64,000 bases of DNA from Actinobacillus capsulatus DSM 19761 (GCF_000374285.1 NZ_KB893938.1:1-64000), one strand, 5' to 3'; positions 1 through 8,983 are shown, counted from the stretch's first letter. Numbers and translations are program-made. Notes: generated from the letters alone by a model not told the origin.

Positions 1-92
1 ATCGTATTTTAGAGCTGGAAGCGGAGAATGCTTACCTAAAAAAGTTGCGGGAATACAACCAACAAAAAATGCGGCAAAAGCAGCCATCGTGA
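1..92 (+). pseudogene. IS3-family OrfA, C-terminal fragment
   Basis: The frame starting at base 3 reads RILELEAENAYLKKLREYNQ... and stops at 90-92. This is the leucine-zipper tail typical of IS150/IS3 OrfA, which carries the helix-turn-helix DNA-binding half of the transposase. The gene is cut by the window edge. Its stop overlaps the GTG start of orfB (89-91), the usual arrangement for a programmed -1 frameshift that makes the OrfAB transposase. Confidence 0.7.
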
Positions 93-909
93 ACACGTTG
101 CGGGAAGATTTCCCCTTAGACATCCTCCTCCCTTTGATAGGTTTAAAACGCAGTACGTTCTTTTATCACTTACCGCCTAAAGTTGATAAAAATGCAGTGA
201 TGAGGCAGAAAGTGGTTGAGATTTATCAGGATAATGATGGCAATTATGGCTATCGTCGTATTACGTTAAAGTTACGCGATTTCTTTGATGCGATTAACCA
301 TAAGCGAGTTCAAAGGATAATGCAACAGCTTGATTTAAAAGGAAAATGTAAGCAGAAGAAATATCGTTCTTATAAAGGTGAAGTAGGTGAAATTGCCGAG
401 AATGTATTGCAACAGGATTTTCACGCAACGGCGCCAAATGAAAAATTAGTCACGGATATTACCGAGTTTAAATGTGCAAGCTCTATTTATCGCCGATTAA
501 GGACTTATTTCATGGTGAAATTCTGACTTATGATTTAGCAAGAAGCCCGAACTTTGAGCAAGTCATGCGAATGATAAAGCAAGCGGTAACAAAACTGCCT
601 CAGGATGCTAAACCGATTTTACATTCCGACCAAGGCTGGCAATATCAGATGGCAGGCTATCAAGACATGCTGAGGAAACATAATATTAGACAAAGTATGT
701 CGAGAAAAGGGAATTGCTTGGATAATGGAGCAATGGAAAGTTTCTTTGGGCGACTGAAAACGGAATGTTACTTTGGTAAGCGATTTGAAACCTTCGAACA
801 GCTTGAGAAAGTGATTCATGCGTACATTCATTATTACAACAATGAGCGTATTCAAGTGAAATTAAAAGGACTCAGCCCTGTACAATACAGAACTCAGTCC
901 TTAAATTAA
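89..909 (+). pseudogene. IS3-family transposase OrfB (DDE integrase), frameshifted
   Basis: Two overlapping frames together make one rve-type integrase. Frame one (89 to about 480) holds the HTH_21 region and the first catalytic Asp in VTDITEF. Frame two (about 472-909) holds the second Asp (HSDQGWQY) and the Glu (SFFGRLKTE), ending in the usual YYNNERIQ...GLSPVQYR tail. The frames switch near 475-482, where relatives have a few extra residues before KLYLSP, so a small out-of-frame deletion is likely. All three DDE residues survive but on separate frames, so no active enzyme is expected. Confidence 0.85.
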
Positions 910-997
910 ACAGTCTAACTTTTTGGGGTCAGATCATTCAACGGTAGCTTTTTTTTATTACATTCGATAAACTCTAGTAACTCTTTTAATAAAAAAC

Positions 998-1052
998 AAA
1001 CGGTCAAATTTCTCTCAAAACTTGCAAAAGTTTGCTGAAATTTAACCGCTTA
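998..1052 (-). terminator. Uptake-signal-pair terminator after sspB
   Basis: Arms AAACGGTCAAATTTC and GAAATTTAACCGCTT form a long imperfect stem. Read on the minus strand it is followed by a T-rich run, so it should end the sspA-sspB transcript. The 998-1012 arm is a decayed uptake signal (one base off the core). Confidence 0.65.
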
Positions 1053-1069
1053 ATAAAGTAAAAAATAAA

Positions 1070-1483
1070 TTATTTGACGAGTTTTAAATGGGTTGCCTTT
1101 TTCTTCACAACTTTAGGCTTTACTTCTTCATGTAAAACCGTATTACGTTCATGGTAGGCTTGTTCACTATAATAAGACTCATCTTGGAACATGACACCAT
1201 CACCCGTCTCTTGTGCATAAATCGCTTCTAATGCACCAAGTGGAATATATACGTCTCGTAACATTCCTTGGAAGCGCGCATTAAAACGAATTGCTTCATC
1301 GGTTACAACATATTGTCCAATAGAACGAGGTGCAATATTTAAGATAATCTTACCGTCACGAATAAATTCTGTTGGCACATCTACATCCGGATAATCCGTA
1401 TTGACTAGCAAGTATGGCGTATTGTCATTATCAATAATCCAGCTGTAATAAGCATGATAAAGATAAGGGCGTAAAGGTTTCAT
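1070..1483 (-). CDS. sspB: Stringent starvation protein B, ClpXP adaptor
   Basis: 137 aa. SspB delivers ssrA-tagged and other substrates to the ClpXP protease in the cytoplasm. The N-terminal substrate-binding fold is recognisable (RPYLYHAYYSWIIDN..., then IILNIAPRSIGQ and FNARFQG). After a lysine-rich linker the protein ends THLKLVK, matching the short C-terminal module with which SspB docks on ClpX. The start codon shares one base with the sspA stop (TAATG), so the two are translationally coupled, as in other gammaproteobacteria. Confidence 0.96.
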   Translation of the reverse strand: MKPLRPYLYHAYYSWIIDNDNTPYLLVNTDYPDVDVPTEFIRDGKIILNIAPRSIGQYVVTDEAIRFNARFQGMLRDVYIPLGALEAIYAQETGDGVMFQDESYYSEQAYHERNTVLHEEVKPKVVKKKATHLKLVK

Positions 1484-2127
1484 TAGTCTTTTTCATCCAT
1501 TAAGTGTTTAGGCGCTGCCCCACCAATTGATTGTACAAAACTTTCACGTTGGAAAACTCGAGTCATATATGCTTTGATAGCTTTACTACCAGCACCAGTA
1601 AACTCAACACCTAAGTTGTGCATTTTCCAAAGCAATGGTGCAACATAGCAATCCACTAAACTAAACTCTTCATTCATGAAATAAGGCGTTGCTGCAAATA
1701 CCGGACCTAAAGCTAACATTTCATCACGTAATTGAAGTAAAGCTTTTTTTGCCTCCTTTGAGGCAGGGTCTTTATTCACGATATTAATCAGTGAATACCA
1801 ATCTTGCTCAATACGGTGCATAGTTAAGCGACATTTACCACGTAATACCGGATATACAGGCATTAACGGTGGATGAGGAAAACGTTCGTCCAGATACTCC
1901 ATAATGATACGTGAATTGAATAACACTAAATCACGATCAACTAATGTGGGTACGTTACCGTAAGGATTTACTTCCATTAAATCTTCAGAAATCGTATCGG
2001 AACCAATATTTTCAATCTCGTAAGGAACGCCTTTTTCCGCTAATACAATACGTACTTGATGACTGTATACATCATTTTTATCTGAAAAAAGGGTCATTAC
2101 TGAACGTTTATTCGCACTACTCGTCAT
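1483..2127 (-). CDS. sspA: Stringent starvation protein A (GST-fold RNA polymerase-associated protein)
   Basis: 214 aa. SspA binds RNA polymerase and changes transcription in stationary phase and acid stress; it has a glutathione-transferase fold but is not expected to have that activity. The thioredoxin-like N-terminus (MTLFSDKNDVYSHQVRIVLAEKG), NPYGNVPTLVD and the surface motif FPHPPLMPVYP needed for function in E. coli are all present. The start gives an N-terminus (ANKRSVMTLF) colinear with the E. coli protein. It is the first gene of a sspA-sspB operon; the ribosomal genes rplM-rpsI that often precede it are absent here. Confidence 0.96.
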   Translation of the reverse strand: MTSSANKRSVMTLFSDKNDVYSHQVRIVLAEKGVPYEIENIGSDTISEDLMEVNPYGNVPTLVDRDLVLFNSRIIMEYLDERFPHPPLMPVYPVLRGKCRLTMHRIEQDWYSLINIVNKDPASKEAKKALLQLRDEMLALGPVFAATPYFMNEEFSLVDCYVAPLLWKMHNLGVEFTGAGSKAIKAYMTRVFQRESFVQSIGGAAPKHLMDEKD

Positions 2128-2294
2128 ATATATTCTATCTCCGATTCTGATTGCAACTAACTACATGAATTTGAAAAAAATGGTCGTATATAGTAACACA
2201 TTTCATCTTCCATTTAATAGCGCTAAATTGTGATTTGTGAATAATTCTTTACATTGTTCAGATTATTTTCAGTTAGTGTATAGCGTAATTTCGC

Positions 2295-2310
2295 AAGCAA
2301 TCGTTTGCCT
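2295..2310 (+). promoter_or_regulatory. PurR operator of the purE operon
   Basis: AAGCAATCGTTTGCCT fits every fixed position of the PurR consensus ANGCAANCGNTTNCNT. It lies 54 bases before the purE start, just upstream of a -10-like TATACT (2318-2323). This predicts repression by PurR with hypoxanthine or guanine, as known for enteric purEK. Confidence 0.85.
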
Positions 2311-2363
2311 GGCGTGTTATACTTAAAATAATATTTCCTCCATTCATTTCTAAAGGAACAGCT

Positions 2364-2858
2364 ATGTCACAAAAACCTGAAATTGCGATTGTTATGGGTT
2401 CAAAAAGCGACTGGGCGACCATGTCGGAAGCAACACAAATCTTAGATCAATTTAATCTTGCTTATCATGTCGAAGTGGTTTCGGCACACCGCACACCGGA
2501 TAAACTTTTCTCATTTGCGGAAAGTGCGGAACAAAACGGTTATAAGGTGATTATCGCAGGTGCAGGCGGTGCGGCGCACTTGCCGGGTATGATTGCGGCA
2601 AAAACTATCGTACCAGTGTTAGGTGTTCCGGTAAAAAGTTCGATGCTAAGTGGTGTAGATAGTTTATATTCTATTGTTCAAATGCCGAAAGGTATTCCAG
2701 TCGGTACCCTTGCGATTGGCCCTGCGGGAGCAGCCAATGCAGGTTTATTAGCCATGCAAATTTTAGCAGCTTTTGATCCTGAATTAGCGAAAAAATTACA
2801 CGTATTCCGCAATGAACAAACGCAATTGGTATTAGATAATCCAGATCCACGTAATTAA
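2364..2858 (+). CDS. purE: N5-carboxyaminoimidazole ribonucleotide mutase
   Basis: 164 aa, class I PurE. It converts N5-CAIR to CAIR in purine synthesis, after PurK. Key motifs: the GSKSD phosphate loop (residues 12-16), SAHRTP with the catalytic His at residue 42, and [12 protein letters not shown]. An SD-like AAAGGAAC lies 5-12 bases before the ATG. It is followed 10 bases later by ansA, so the two are probably cotranscribed under the PurR box. Confidence 0.97.
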   Translation: MSQKPEIAIVMGSKSDWATMSEATQILDQFNLAYHVEVVSAHRTPDKLFSFAESAEQNGYKVIIAGAGGAAHLPGMIAAKTIVPVLGVPVKSSMLSGVDSLYSIVQMPKGIPVGTLAIGPAGAANAGLLAMQILAAFDPELAKKLHVFRNEQTQLVLDNPDPRN

Positions 2859-2868
2859 TCTATTTCTC

Positions 2869-3834
2869 ATGACAAAGAAACTTTTAATCCTACATACAGG
2901 CGGTACAATTTCCATGAGCGAAGGTGAAGACGGCAAAGTTTCACCTTCCGAAAAAAATCCGCTACTTACCGCGTTAGAACGTTTAAACCACCCTGCTCAG
3001 CTTAGCCAAGAATCGGTGCTTAATGTGCCTTCACCGCATATTACGCTACAACATTGGTTACTATTGAAAGCACGTATTGAAAAAGCGGTAAATGAAGAAC
3101 TCTATGATGGTATCGTAATTACCCACGGTACGGATACGTTAGAAGAAACCGCTTATTTTCTTGATTTAGCCCTTGATGTAAACGTGCCGGTCGCAATTAC
3201 CGGTGCTATGCGTTCAAGCAACGAATTAGGTTCAGACGGTTTAATTAACTTACAAAGTGCGATTTTGGTTGCACTTTGTCCGGAAAGCCAAGGCAAAGGC
3301 GTATTAGTGGTTATGAATGATGAAATTCATAACGCTAAATTTGTGACTAAAACGCATACGACCAACGTAGCGACATTCCAAACGCCAACATTCGGTCCTT
3401 GCGGATTAATTGCGAAAAACCGCGTGTTATATTTCCAACAATTAATCGAATATGAACGCTTCCCAGCTCAAACAATTACACGTACCAACGTGCAGCTCGT
3501 CAAGAGCTACGCCGGAATGGATAGTTTCTTATTAGAACAATTAGCCCTCCACGGCTGTGACGGTGTCGTGATTGAGGCGCTCGGTGCAGGTAATTTGCCG
3601 CCAAGCTGTTTAGCTGGTTTAGATGCGTTATTACGCGCTGATATTCCTGTTGTATTAGTTTCTCGTGCCTTTAATGGCGTAACCCAAGATGTGTATGACT
3701 ATTTAGGCGGCGGCAAACAACTTAAACAACAAAACGTGATTTTTACTACCGGTTTAAGTGGTCAAAAAGCCCGCATTAAATTATTGGTGTTATTAAATCA
3801 AAGTTTGAATAAACCGCTCTCCGAATATTTTTAA
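2869..3834 (+). CDS. ansA: L-asparaginase, cytoplasmic (AnsA type)
   Basis: 321 aa. It hydrolyses asparagine to aspartate and ammonia. The two catalytic threonine sites are visible: HTGGTIS at residues 9-15 and the ITHGTDT block near residue 85. AITGAMRSSNELGSDG is also typical. There is no signal peptide, so a cytoplasmic enzyme is expected. The sequence looks closer to the short asparaginases of Firmicutes than to E. coli AnsA. It sits between purE and purK; aspartate is consumed in purine synthesis, a possible but unproven link. Confidence 0.85.
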   Translation: MTKKLLILHTGGTISMSEGEDGKVSPSEKNPLLTALERLNHPAQLSQESVLNVPSPHITLQHWLLLKARIEKAVNEELYDGIVITHGTDTLEETAYFLDLALDVNVPVAITGAMRSSNELGSDGLINLQSAILVALCPESQGKGVLVVMNDEIHNAKFVTKTHTTNVATFQTPTFGPCGLIAKNRVLYFQQLIEYERFPAQTITRTNVQLVKSYAGMDSFLLEQLALHGCDGVVIEALGAGNLPPSCLAGLDALLRADIPVVLVSRAFNGVTQDVYDYLGGGKQLKQQNVIFTTGLSGQKARIKLLVLLNQSLNKPLSEYF

Positions 3835-3941
3835 TCTTTTTATTAATGAAAAAGTTCAAAGTCAGACTGCTGAACAAGCGGTCAAATTTGCCGAAAAAAT
3901 TGCAAATCAGACCTTGAGCTTGTCAAACGGAATCATAAAAA

Positions 3942-5030
3942 ATGCAAAAAAGTGCCATTTATCCTCCAGTTTATGTGCTTGGTAACGGTCAGCTCGGCAG
4001 AATGTTACGCTATGCCGGCGCACCACTTGATATTGAAGTAAAACCGCTTGCTTTTGATGCGCCAGTTTTTGAACTTGAACAAAACAGTATCATTACCGCA
4101 GAAATCGAGCGTTGGGCAGAAACGCCACTCACACAATTACTCGGCAATCATAAAAATTTTGTCAATTTAAACGTATTCGGCACAACGGCGGATCGTTTCA
4201 CGCAAAAATCACTGTTAGACAAACTTCAGCTTTCCACTTCGCCATGGCAATTATTGGAATCTGCCGAGCAATGGCAAAGCGTATTCAGCAATGTAGGCGA
4301 AAAAGTGGTGGTAAAACGTCGTACCGGCGGCTATGACGGCAGAGGTCAATGGATTGTGACACAAGACAGCATTGACCAAATCACACCGGATCTGTTCGGT
4401 GAAGTCATTGCGGAAAAATTTATTCCGTTTGACGGCGAGATTTCAATTGTCGGTGCGCGTTTCCGTGACGGCTCCACCCGTTTTTATCCGATTAATCATA
4501 ACTTGCAACAAAACGGCATCTTGCGTTACTCCGTTTGTAATGTGAATTTACCGAATCAACAAACTTATCAAACCCAAGCGGAACAAATGCTCGGCACGAT
4601 TATGCAAGACTTAGATTATATCGGCGTAATGGCAATGGAATGTTTTGTGGTGGGAGAGAAATTATTAATTAATGAACTTGCTCCTCGTGTACATAACAGC
4701 GGACATTGGACGCAATTAGGTTGCTCAATCAACCAGTTTGAATTGCATTTACGCGCATTGCTTGACTTGCCAACACCGCAACTCAAACAAATTGCACCTA
4801 GTGTGATGGTGAATCTGATTGGTATTGAACACAATAACGCGTGGCTGGAAGTACCGTTCTCACAATTACATTGGTATGGTAAAGAAGTACGTGCCGGTCG
4901 TAAAGTCGGACATATTAATTTATGTCATCCGGAACAAACTCAGTTGATTCAATTACTCGAACAGCTTCGTCCGCATTTAACCGACGATTTCCATTCGGGG
5001 TTAGATTGGGCGATTAATAAACTCAAATAA
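3942..5030 (+). CDS. purK: N5-carboxyaminoimidazole ribonucleotide synthase
   Basis: 362 aa ATP-grasp enzyme that makes N5-CAIR from AIR, bicarbonate and ATP, feeding PurE. The N-terminus VYVLGNGQLGRML is the PreATP-grasp loop; KRRTGGYDGRGQW is the ATP-binding loop, and INELAPRVHNSGHWT is the metal/substrate region conserved in PurK. It starts 107 bases after ansA, in a gap with one uptake signal but no clear terminator, so it may still belong to the purE transcript. Confidence 0.96.
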   Translation: MQKSAIYPPVYVLGNGQLGRMLRYAGAPLDIEVKPLAFDAPVFELEQNSIITAEIERWAETPLTQLLGNHKNFVNLNVFGTTADRFTQKSLLDKLQLSTSPWQLLESAEQWQSVFSNVGEKVVVKRRTGGYDGRGQWIVTQDSIDQITPDLFGEVIAEKFIPFDGEISIVGARFRDGSTRFYPINHNLQQNGILRYSVCNVNLPNQQTYQTQAEQMLGTIMQDLDYIGVMAMECFVVGEKLLINELAPRVHNSGHWTQLGCSINQFELHLRALLDLPTPQLKQIAPSVMVNLIGIEHNNAWLEVPFSQLHWYGKEVRAGRKVGHINLCHPEQTQLIQLLEQLRPHLTDDFHSGLDWAINKLK

Positions 5031-5035
5031 GTGCA

Positions 5036-5090
5036 AGCGGTCTGTTTTCTTCTGAAATTTGCAAAAAATTTAGGAAAACAGACCGCTTTT
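5036..5090 (+). terminator. Uptake-signal-pair terminator after purK
   Basis: Inverted repeat AAGCGGTCTGTTTTC / GAAAACAGACCGCTT with TTTT at the 3' side. Two uptake signals in opposite orientation build the stem. Confidence 0.8.
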
Positions 5091-5160
5091 CTATTGCTAA
5101 AATAGCTAATGGACTGTATAAGTATTTCTAATTTCAAACACAACTTTATAGAGGAATCAT

Positions 5161-6357
5161 ATGTCAATGTTCAACCATATTCAGGCTGCTCCGGCAGATC
5201 CAATCTTAGGTTTAGGTGAAGCGTTTAAAGCGGAACAACGTGCGGGGAAAATCAATCTTGGTATCGGTGTTTATATGAATGCGGAAGGTAAAACGCCTAT
5301 CGTGAAAGCAGTTAAAAAAGCCGAAGCGTTATTGTTAGAACAAGAAACGAATAAAAACTACCTTACGATTGACGGTGTACAAGCATTTAACGCTTATACA
5401 CAAGAACTTTTATTCGGTAAAGGGGCAGAAATTATCGCATCAGGTCGTGCAAAAACCGCACAAAGTTTGGGTGGTACGGGCGCGTTACGTATTGCGGCAG
5501 AATTTATCAAACGCCAAACGTCAGCAAAAAATATCTGGATTTCAAACCCAACTTGGCCAAACCATAATGCAATTGCAGAAGCGGTCGGTTTAAATGTGAA
5601 AGGCTATCGTTATTACAATAAAGATACGCACGGTTTAGATTGGGATAATTTACTTGCCGATTTAAGCCAAGCGGAAGCCGGCGATGTGGTGTTATTACAT
5701 GGCTGCTGCCATAACCCGACCGGCATCGACCCAACTCCTGAACAGTGGGACGCATTAGCGAAACTTTCTGCGGAAAAAGGCTGGTTACCGTTATTTGACT
5801 TTGCTTACCAAGGCTTCGGCAACGGTTTAGATCAAGACGCATACGGCTTACGTGCGTTTGTGAAAAACCACAAAGAATTATTAATCGCAAGTTCATACTC
5901 GAAAAACTTTGGCTTATATAATGAACGTGTTGGTGCATTCACGATTGTTGCAGAAAATGCCGAAGTGGCAAATAAAGCCTTCACCCAAATTAAATCAATT
6001 ATTCGTGTGCTCTACTCTAACCCGGCATCACACGGTGCAAATGCGGTTGCTCGTGTATTAGGTGATGAAGTGTTACGTGCGAAATGGGTAGCGGAATTAG
6101 ATGAAATGCGTGATCGTATTAAAGATATGCGTAACCGTATGGTGCAATTATTAAAAGAGAAGGGTGCAAAACAAGATTTCGACTTTATCGCACAACAAAA
6201 CGGTATGTTCTCATTTAGTGGTTTAACACCGGAACAAGTGGATCGCTTACGTGAAGAGTTCGCAATCTATGTGGTACGTTCCGGCCGTATCAATGTTGCA
6301 GGTATCACCGACCAAAACATTGACGTACTTTGTGAAGCGATTGTAAAAGTGCTTTAA
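5161..6357 (+). CDS. aspC: Aspartate/aromatic-amino-acid aminotransferase
   Basis: 398 aa, class I PLP aminotransferase that interconverts aspartate and oxaloacetate with glutamate; family members also use aromatic amino acids, so AspC versus TyrB specificity is not settled. Visible: [34 protein letters not shown], the PLP lysine in [15 protein letters not shown] and the substrate arginine in [17 protein letters not shown] lies 8 bases before the first ATG, which supports this start over the ATG two codons later. It follows purK as in Haemophilus. Confidence 0.93.
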   Translation: MSMFNHIQAAPADPILGLGEAFKAEQRAGKINLGIGVYMNAEGKTPIVKAVKKAEALLLEQETNKNYLTIDGVQAFNAYTQELLFGKGAEIIASGRAKTAQSLGGTGALRIAAEFIKRQTSAKNIWISNPTWPNHNAIAEAVGLNVKGYRYYNKDTHGLDWDNLLADLSQAEAGDVVLLHGCCHNPTGIDPTPEQWDALAKLSAEKGWLPLFDFAYQGFGNGLDQDAYGLRAFVKNHKELLIASSYSKNFGLYNERVGAFTIVAENAEVANKAFTQIKSIIRVLYSNPASHGANAVARVLGDEVLRAKWVAELDEMRDRIKDMRNRMVQLLKEKGAKQDFDFIAQQNGMFSFSGLTPEQVDRLREEFAIYVVRSGRINVAGITDQNIDVLCEAIVKVL

Positions 6358-6368
6358 TCACTATTTTG

Positions 6369-6523
6369 TAAAACCACGGACTACACTGAATACACGGAAA
6401 ATTTATTCTATGAATTTATGTATTTCGTGGTTATTTTTATGTATTCATGCTTTTAGTTAATAAAAAACCACAGTTCTCACGTCATACGAAAAATTTCTGT
6501 GTATTCCGTTCTGTGATTATTTA
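6369..6523. repeat. Degenerate ACCACGG/CCGTGGT-type intergenic repeat, two copies
   Basis: Two tandem imperfect palindromes fill the aspC-pepP gap: ACCACGG (6373-6379) opposite CGTGGT (6426-6431), and ACCACAG (about 6468-6474) opposite CTGTGATT (about 6510-6517). Both contain short AATACACGG or GTATTCCG words. Similar ACCACGGA...ACACGGA repeats occur between genes in many bacteria. The structure lies between convergent genes and may also help stop transcription. Confidence 0.5.
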
Positions 6524-6534
6524 ATCTTTCCTAT

Positions 6535-7821
6535 CTATTGAACATTCATAATCGCTTCAATATCAGCAATTTCTTTCGGGCAGCCGCTTGTCAGATTTTT
6601 ATTGCCATATTCGGTAATCAATAAGTTATCCTCAATTCGCACGCCAATGCCTTTATATTGCTCCGGCACGTCCGCTTCACTTGAAATATATAGACCCGGT
6701 TCAAGGGTTAGCACCATGCCGATTTCAAGCGGTCGATCTCGCTCCGTACCATAATTGCCCACATCGTGAACATCTAAACCAAGCCAATGCCCTAAACCGT
6801 GCATATAAAATTGACGATAGGCTTTCTCAGTGATTAACTGCTCCACTTCGCCCTTCAAAATCCCTAAGCGAACCAAACCGTCAGTCAGCACCTGCACCGC
6901 TTTTTCATTAGCAATTTTAATCGAACTTTGTGGCACTAGCCATTTAGCTGCTTCTTTCATTGCGTCTAGCACCAGTTGATAAATTTCTCGCTGAGGTTCG
7001 GAGAACTTACCGTTAATTGGGAAGGTACGGGTAATATCGCCGGCATAGTGAGCAAATTCCGCCCCGGCATCAATCAGCAATAAATCGCCGTCTTTTAGTA
7101 CCTGATCATTTTCATTGTAGTGCAAAATACAGGCATTTTCACCGCTTGCTACAATCGAATTATAAGCAGGAAATCTCGCCCCAAAGCGGGTAAATTCGTG
7201 CTGGATTTCGCCCTCAATTTCCAATTCATAACGATTGGGGCGAGTTTGCTTCATCGCACGAATATGTGCTAAGCCTGAAATATGACATGCTTGCTGAATG
7301 AGAGAAATTTCCGCTGTTGATTTAATCAAACGCATTTCCGACAACATCGGCTGCCAGTCAATCACTTCGGAAAACTGCTCCGTCACTATGCTATCGCCCC
7401 ATTCCTGTAAGCCTTTCGCATAGTAACAAGCGGTCAAATTTTGCATTTTTCCTGCAAAAATACGAGAAATATCCTCAATATCAAACGCCAAATCCACGTT
7501 CAAGGTTTCAGGCGCTTTTTCAATACCCAAACGGCGACCGTTCCACGTTTCCATTAGCGGATCCTTTTTACGCACAAAAATCACGCTCTCATTTTTGCCC
7601 GCTTTTTTAATCAGCAACAACGCTGATTTCGGCTCGGCAAAACCGGTTAAATACCAGAAATAACTATCCGGACGGAACAAATAATCGCAATCGCTATTGC
7701 GGCGTTTCTCGGTTTCGGTAAACACCACCAACGCAGAATTATCCTGCATTTGCTCAAACACTCGATTTCTACGCTCAACAAATTCTTCTCTCGGCAATTC
7801 GGCTAGGTAGGCAAGATCCAT
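6535..7821 (-). CDS. pepP: Xaa-Pro aminopeptidase
   Basis: 428 aa, M24 metallopeptidase that removes an N-terminal residue before proline; cytoplasmic, two Mn ions. It has an N-terminal creatinase-like domain (EEFVERRNRVFEQM..., DYLFRPDSYFWYLTGF) and a C-terminal pita-bread domain. Metal ligands appear in LLIDAGAEFAHYAGDITRTFP (two Asp), HGLGHWLGLDVHD (His), LTLEPGLYI (Glu) and GVRIEDN (Glu). Two uptake signals lie inside the coding sequence. It is expressed alone, convergent with aspC. Confidence 0.96.
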   Translation of the reverse strand: MDLAYLAELPREEFVERRNRVFEQMQDNSALVVFTETEKRRNSDCDYLFRPDSYFWYLTGFAEPKSALLLIKKAGKNESVIFVRKKDPLMETWNGRRLGIEKAPETLNVDLAFDIEDISRIFAGKMQNLTACYYAKGLQEWGDSIVTEQFSEVIDWQPMLSEMRLIKSTAEISLIQQACHISGLAHIRAMKQTRPNRYELEIEGEIQHEFTRFGARFPAYNSIVASGENACILHYNENDQVLKDGDLLLIDAGAEFAHYAGDITRTFPINGKFSEPQREIYQLVLDAMKEAAKWLVPQSSIKIANEKAVQVLTDGLVRLGILKGEVEQLITEKAYRQFYMHGLGHWLGLDVHDVGNYGTERDRPLEIGMVLTLEPGLYISSEADVPEQYKGIGVRIEDNLLITEYGNKNLTSGCPKEIADIEAIMNVQ

Positions 7822-7886
7822 ACTATTCTCCTCTTCAAATGTGTATTTATTCTAACACAAGCAAGCGGTCTGATTTCTTGCAAATT

Positions 7887-8285
7887 TTATTCTTTATCTT
7901 TAATACTTTGAATAATTTGGCAATTTTCAATCTTTTCATTTCGACAACCAATAATTTGTTCCAAAAATGATTTAACTCCTTGTAACTGTTTAATTTGTTC
8001 ATTGATATATGATAAATGCCTTCTGGTTAATTCATCAACACCATCACATTGATGATTAGGTTTTTTTTGAAATGCCAATAAAACCTTAATGTCTTTTAAA
8101 GAAAAACCGATATTGCGACAGGCTTTGATAAAGCATAATTGAGCAAGTGTTTGTTCATCAAACACACGATAGCCATTTTGTTGATGTATGGGGGCGATTA
8201 AGCCCTGTTTTTCATAATAACGAATAGTTTCCAAATGCACGCCTGTTTGCTCACTGGCTTGTTTTATTTTAATAAATTTTGACAT
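7887..8285 (-). CDS. MerR-family heavy-metal-responsive regulator (CadR/PbrR/ZntR-like)
   Basis: 132 aa. The N-terminal winged helix-turn-helix is clear (KIKQASEQTGVHLETIRYYEKQGLI, NGYRVFDE), followed by a dimerisation helix. Cysteines at residues 80, 114 and 122 are spaced like the metal ligands of PbrR/CadR-type sensors. It is divergent from a small cation exporter, and a 19-bp-spaced MerR-type promoter lies between them. It probably activates that exporter on binding a divalent metal such as Cd, Pb or Zn; which metal cannot be told. Confidence 0.88.
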   Translation of the reverse strand: MSKFIKIKQASEQTGVHLETIRYYEKQGLIAPIHQQNGYRVFDEQTLAQLCFIKACRNIGFSLKDIKVLLAFQKKPNHQCDGVDELTRRHLSYINEQIKQLQGVKSFLEQIIGCRNEKIENCQIIQSIKDKE

Positions 8286-8291
8286 TTTAGC

Positions 8292-8322
8292 TTGACCCTG
8301 TAATAACTACGGAGTTTATAAT
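8292..8322 (+). promoter_or_regulatory. MerR-type promoter/operator of the cation exporter
   Basis: -35 TTGACC (8292-8297) and -10 TATAAT (8317-8322) are 19 bases apart, the overlong spacer that defines MerR-activated promoters. The spacer region holds an imperfect dyad (ACCCTGTAAT / ACTACGGAGT), close to CadR/PbrR/ZntR operators. A normal sigma-70 promoter would have a spacer near 17, so this should be silent until the regulator distorts the DNA. Confidence 0.88.
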
Positions 8323-8355
8323 GTAGCAAATTTCATCTTAAAATAGGAGTAAAAA

Positions 8356-8970
8356 ATGGCGTGCCAAAATTGTTGTGATTCAAATCAGCCCATTCATCAA
8401 TCCCCCAAGTACAAAAAAGCCTTGTGGATTGTGTTTGCGATGAATTTGACGATGTTTTTTGTGGAAGTCGTAATGGGGTTCAAATCAGGTTCAACTTCGC
8501 TGTTGTCGGACAGTTTGGATTTTTTGGGCGATAGTGCTAACTATATGATTAGCTTAATTGTGTTGCCAATGGCATTAAGCTATCGTGCCAAAGCGTCTTT
8601 AATTAAAGGCTTAACAATGAGTGGATTTGGCGTATTTATTTTAATTACAACCATTTACCGTATGTTTTATGGAGAAATGCCCAGTTATAGTGAAATGAGT
8701 GTGGTTGGTATATTGGCGTTATTGGTGAATTTAATGGCATTATTGATTCTGTTGAATTTTCGTGATGGAGATAGCAATATGCGTGGCGTTTGGCTCTGTT
8801 CTCGCAATGATGCGATTGGTAATGTAGCGGTTATTTTGGCTGGTATAGCGGTTTATTTTTTTCAGTCAAAATATCCTGATTTAATTGTGGCTTTTATTTT
8901 GGCATTTTTAGCTTTACAGGCCGGCAAAGAGATTATTTTCAGAGCTTGGGGCGAATTAAAAGAAAATTAG
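8356..8970 (+). CDS. Small cation diffusion facilitator (CDF) metal exporter without C-terminal domain
   Basis: 204 aa inner-membrane protein with six predicted helices (about 22-42, 60-75, 85-104, 114-135, 150-169, 174-198). The candidate metal-site motif in helix 2 is D55xxxD59; in helix 5 it is C148xxxD152, where zinc exporters usually have HxxxD or DxxxD. The N-terminus carries Cys3, Cys6 and Cys7. Typical CDF proteins have about 300 residues and a cytoplasmic C-terminal domain, which is missing here; the ORF ends cleanly, so this looks natural. Regulation by the divergent MerR protein points to efflux of a toxic soft metal. Confidence 0.8.
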   Translation: MACQNCCDSNQPIHQSPKYKKALWIVFAMNLTMFFVEVVMGFKSGSTSLLSDSLDFLGDSANYMISLIVLPMALSYRAKASLIKGLTMSGFGVFILITTIYRMFYGEMPSYSEMSVVGILALLVNLMALLILLNFRDGDSNMRGVWLCSRNDAIGNVAVILAGIAVYFFQSKYPDLIVAFILAFLALQAGKEIIFRAWGELKEN

Positions 8971-8983
8971 GCATAGTCAACAA

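Larger units (their letters stand above)
1..936 (+). mobile_element. IS3-family (IS150-like) insertion sequence, right part, inactive
   Basis: The end of orfA, a broken orfB and a right terminal inverted repeat are visible; the left end lies outside the window. Read inward on the minus strand, the right end starts TGATCTGACCCC (about 916-936), with the TG...CA tip and CTGACCCC core common in IS3-family elements. A frameshift in orfB means it cannot move by itself. No target duplication can be checked because the left end is missing. Confidence 0.8.

Noticed and set aside
3841..3941. Open frame in the ansA-purK gap reading NEKVQSQTAEQAVKFAEKIAN
   Set aside because: No start or ribosome site; much of it is the translation of an uptake signal. 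Likely chance.
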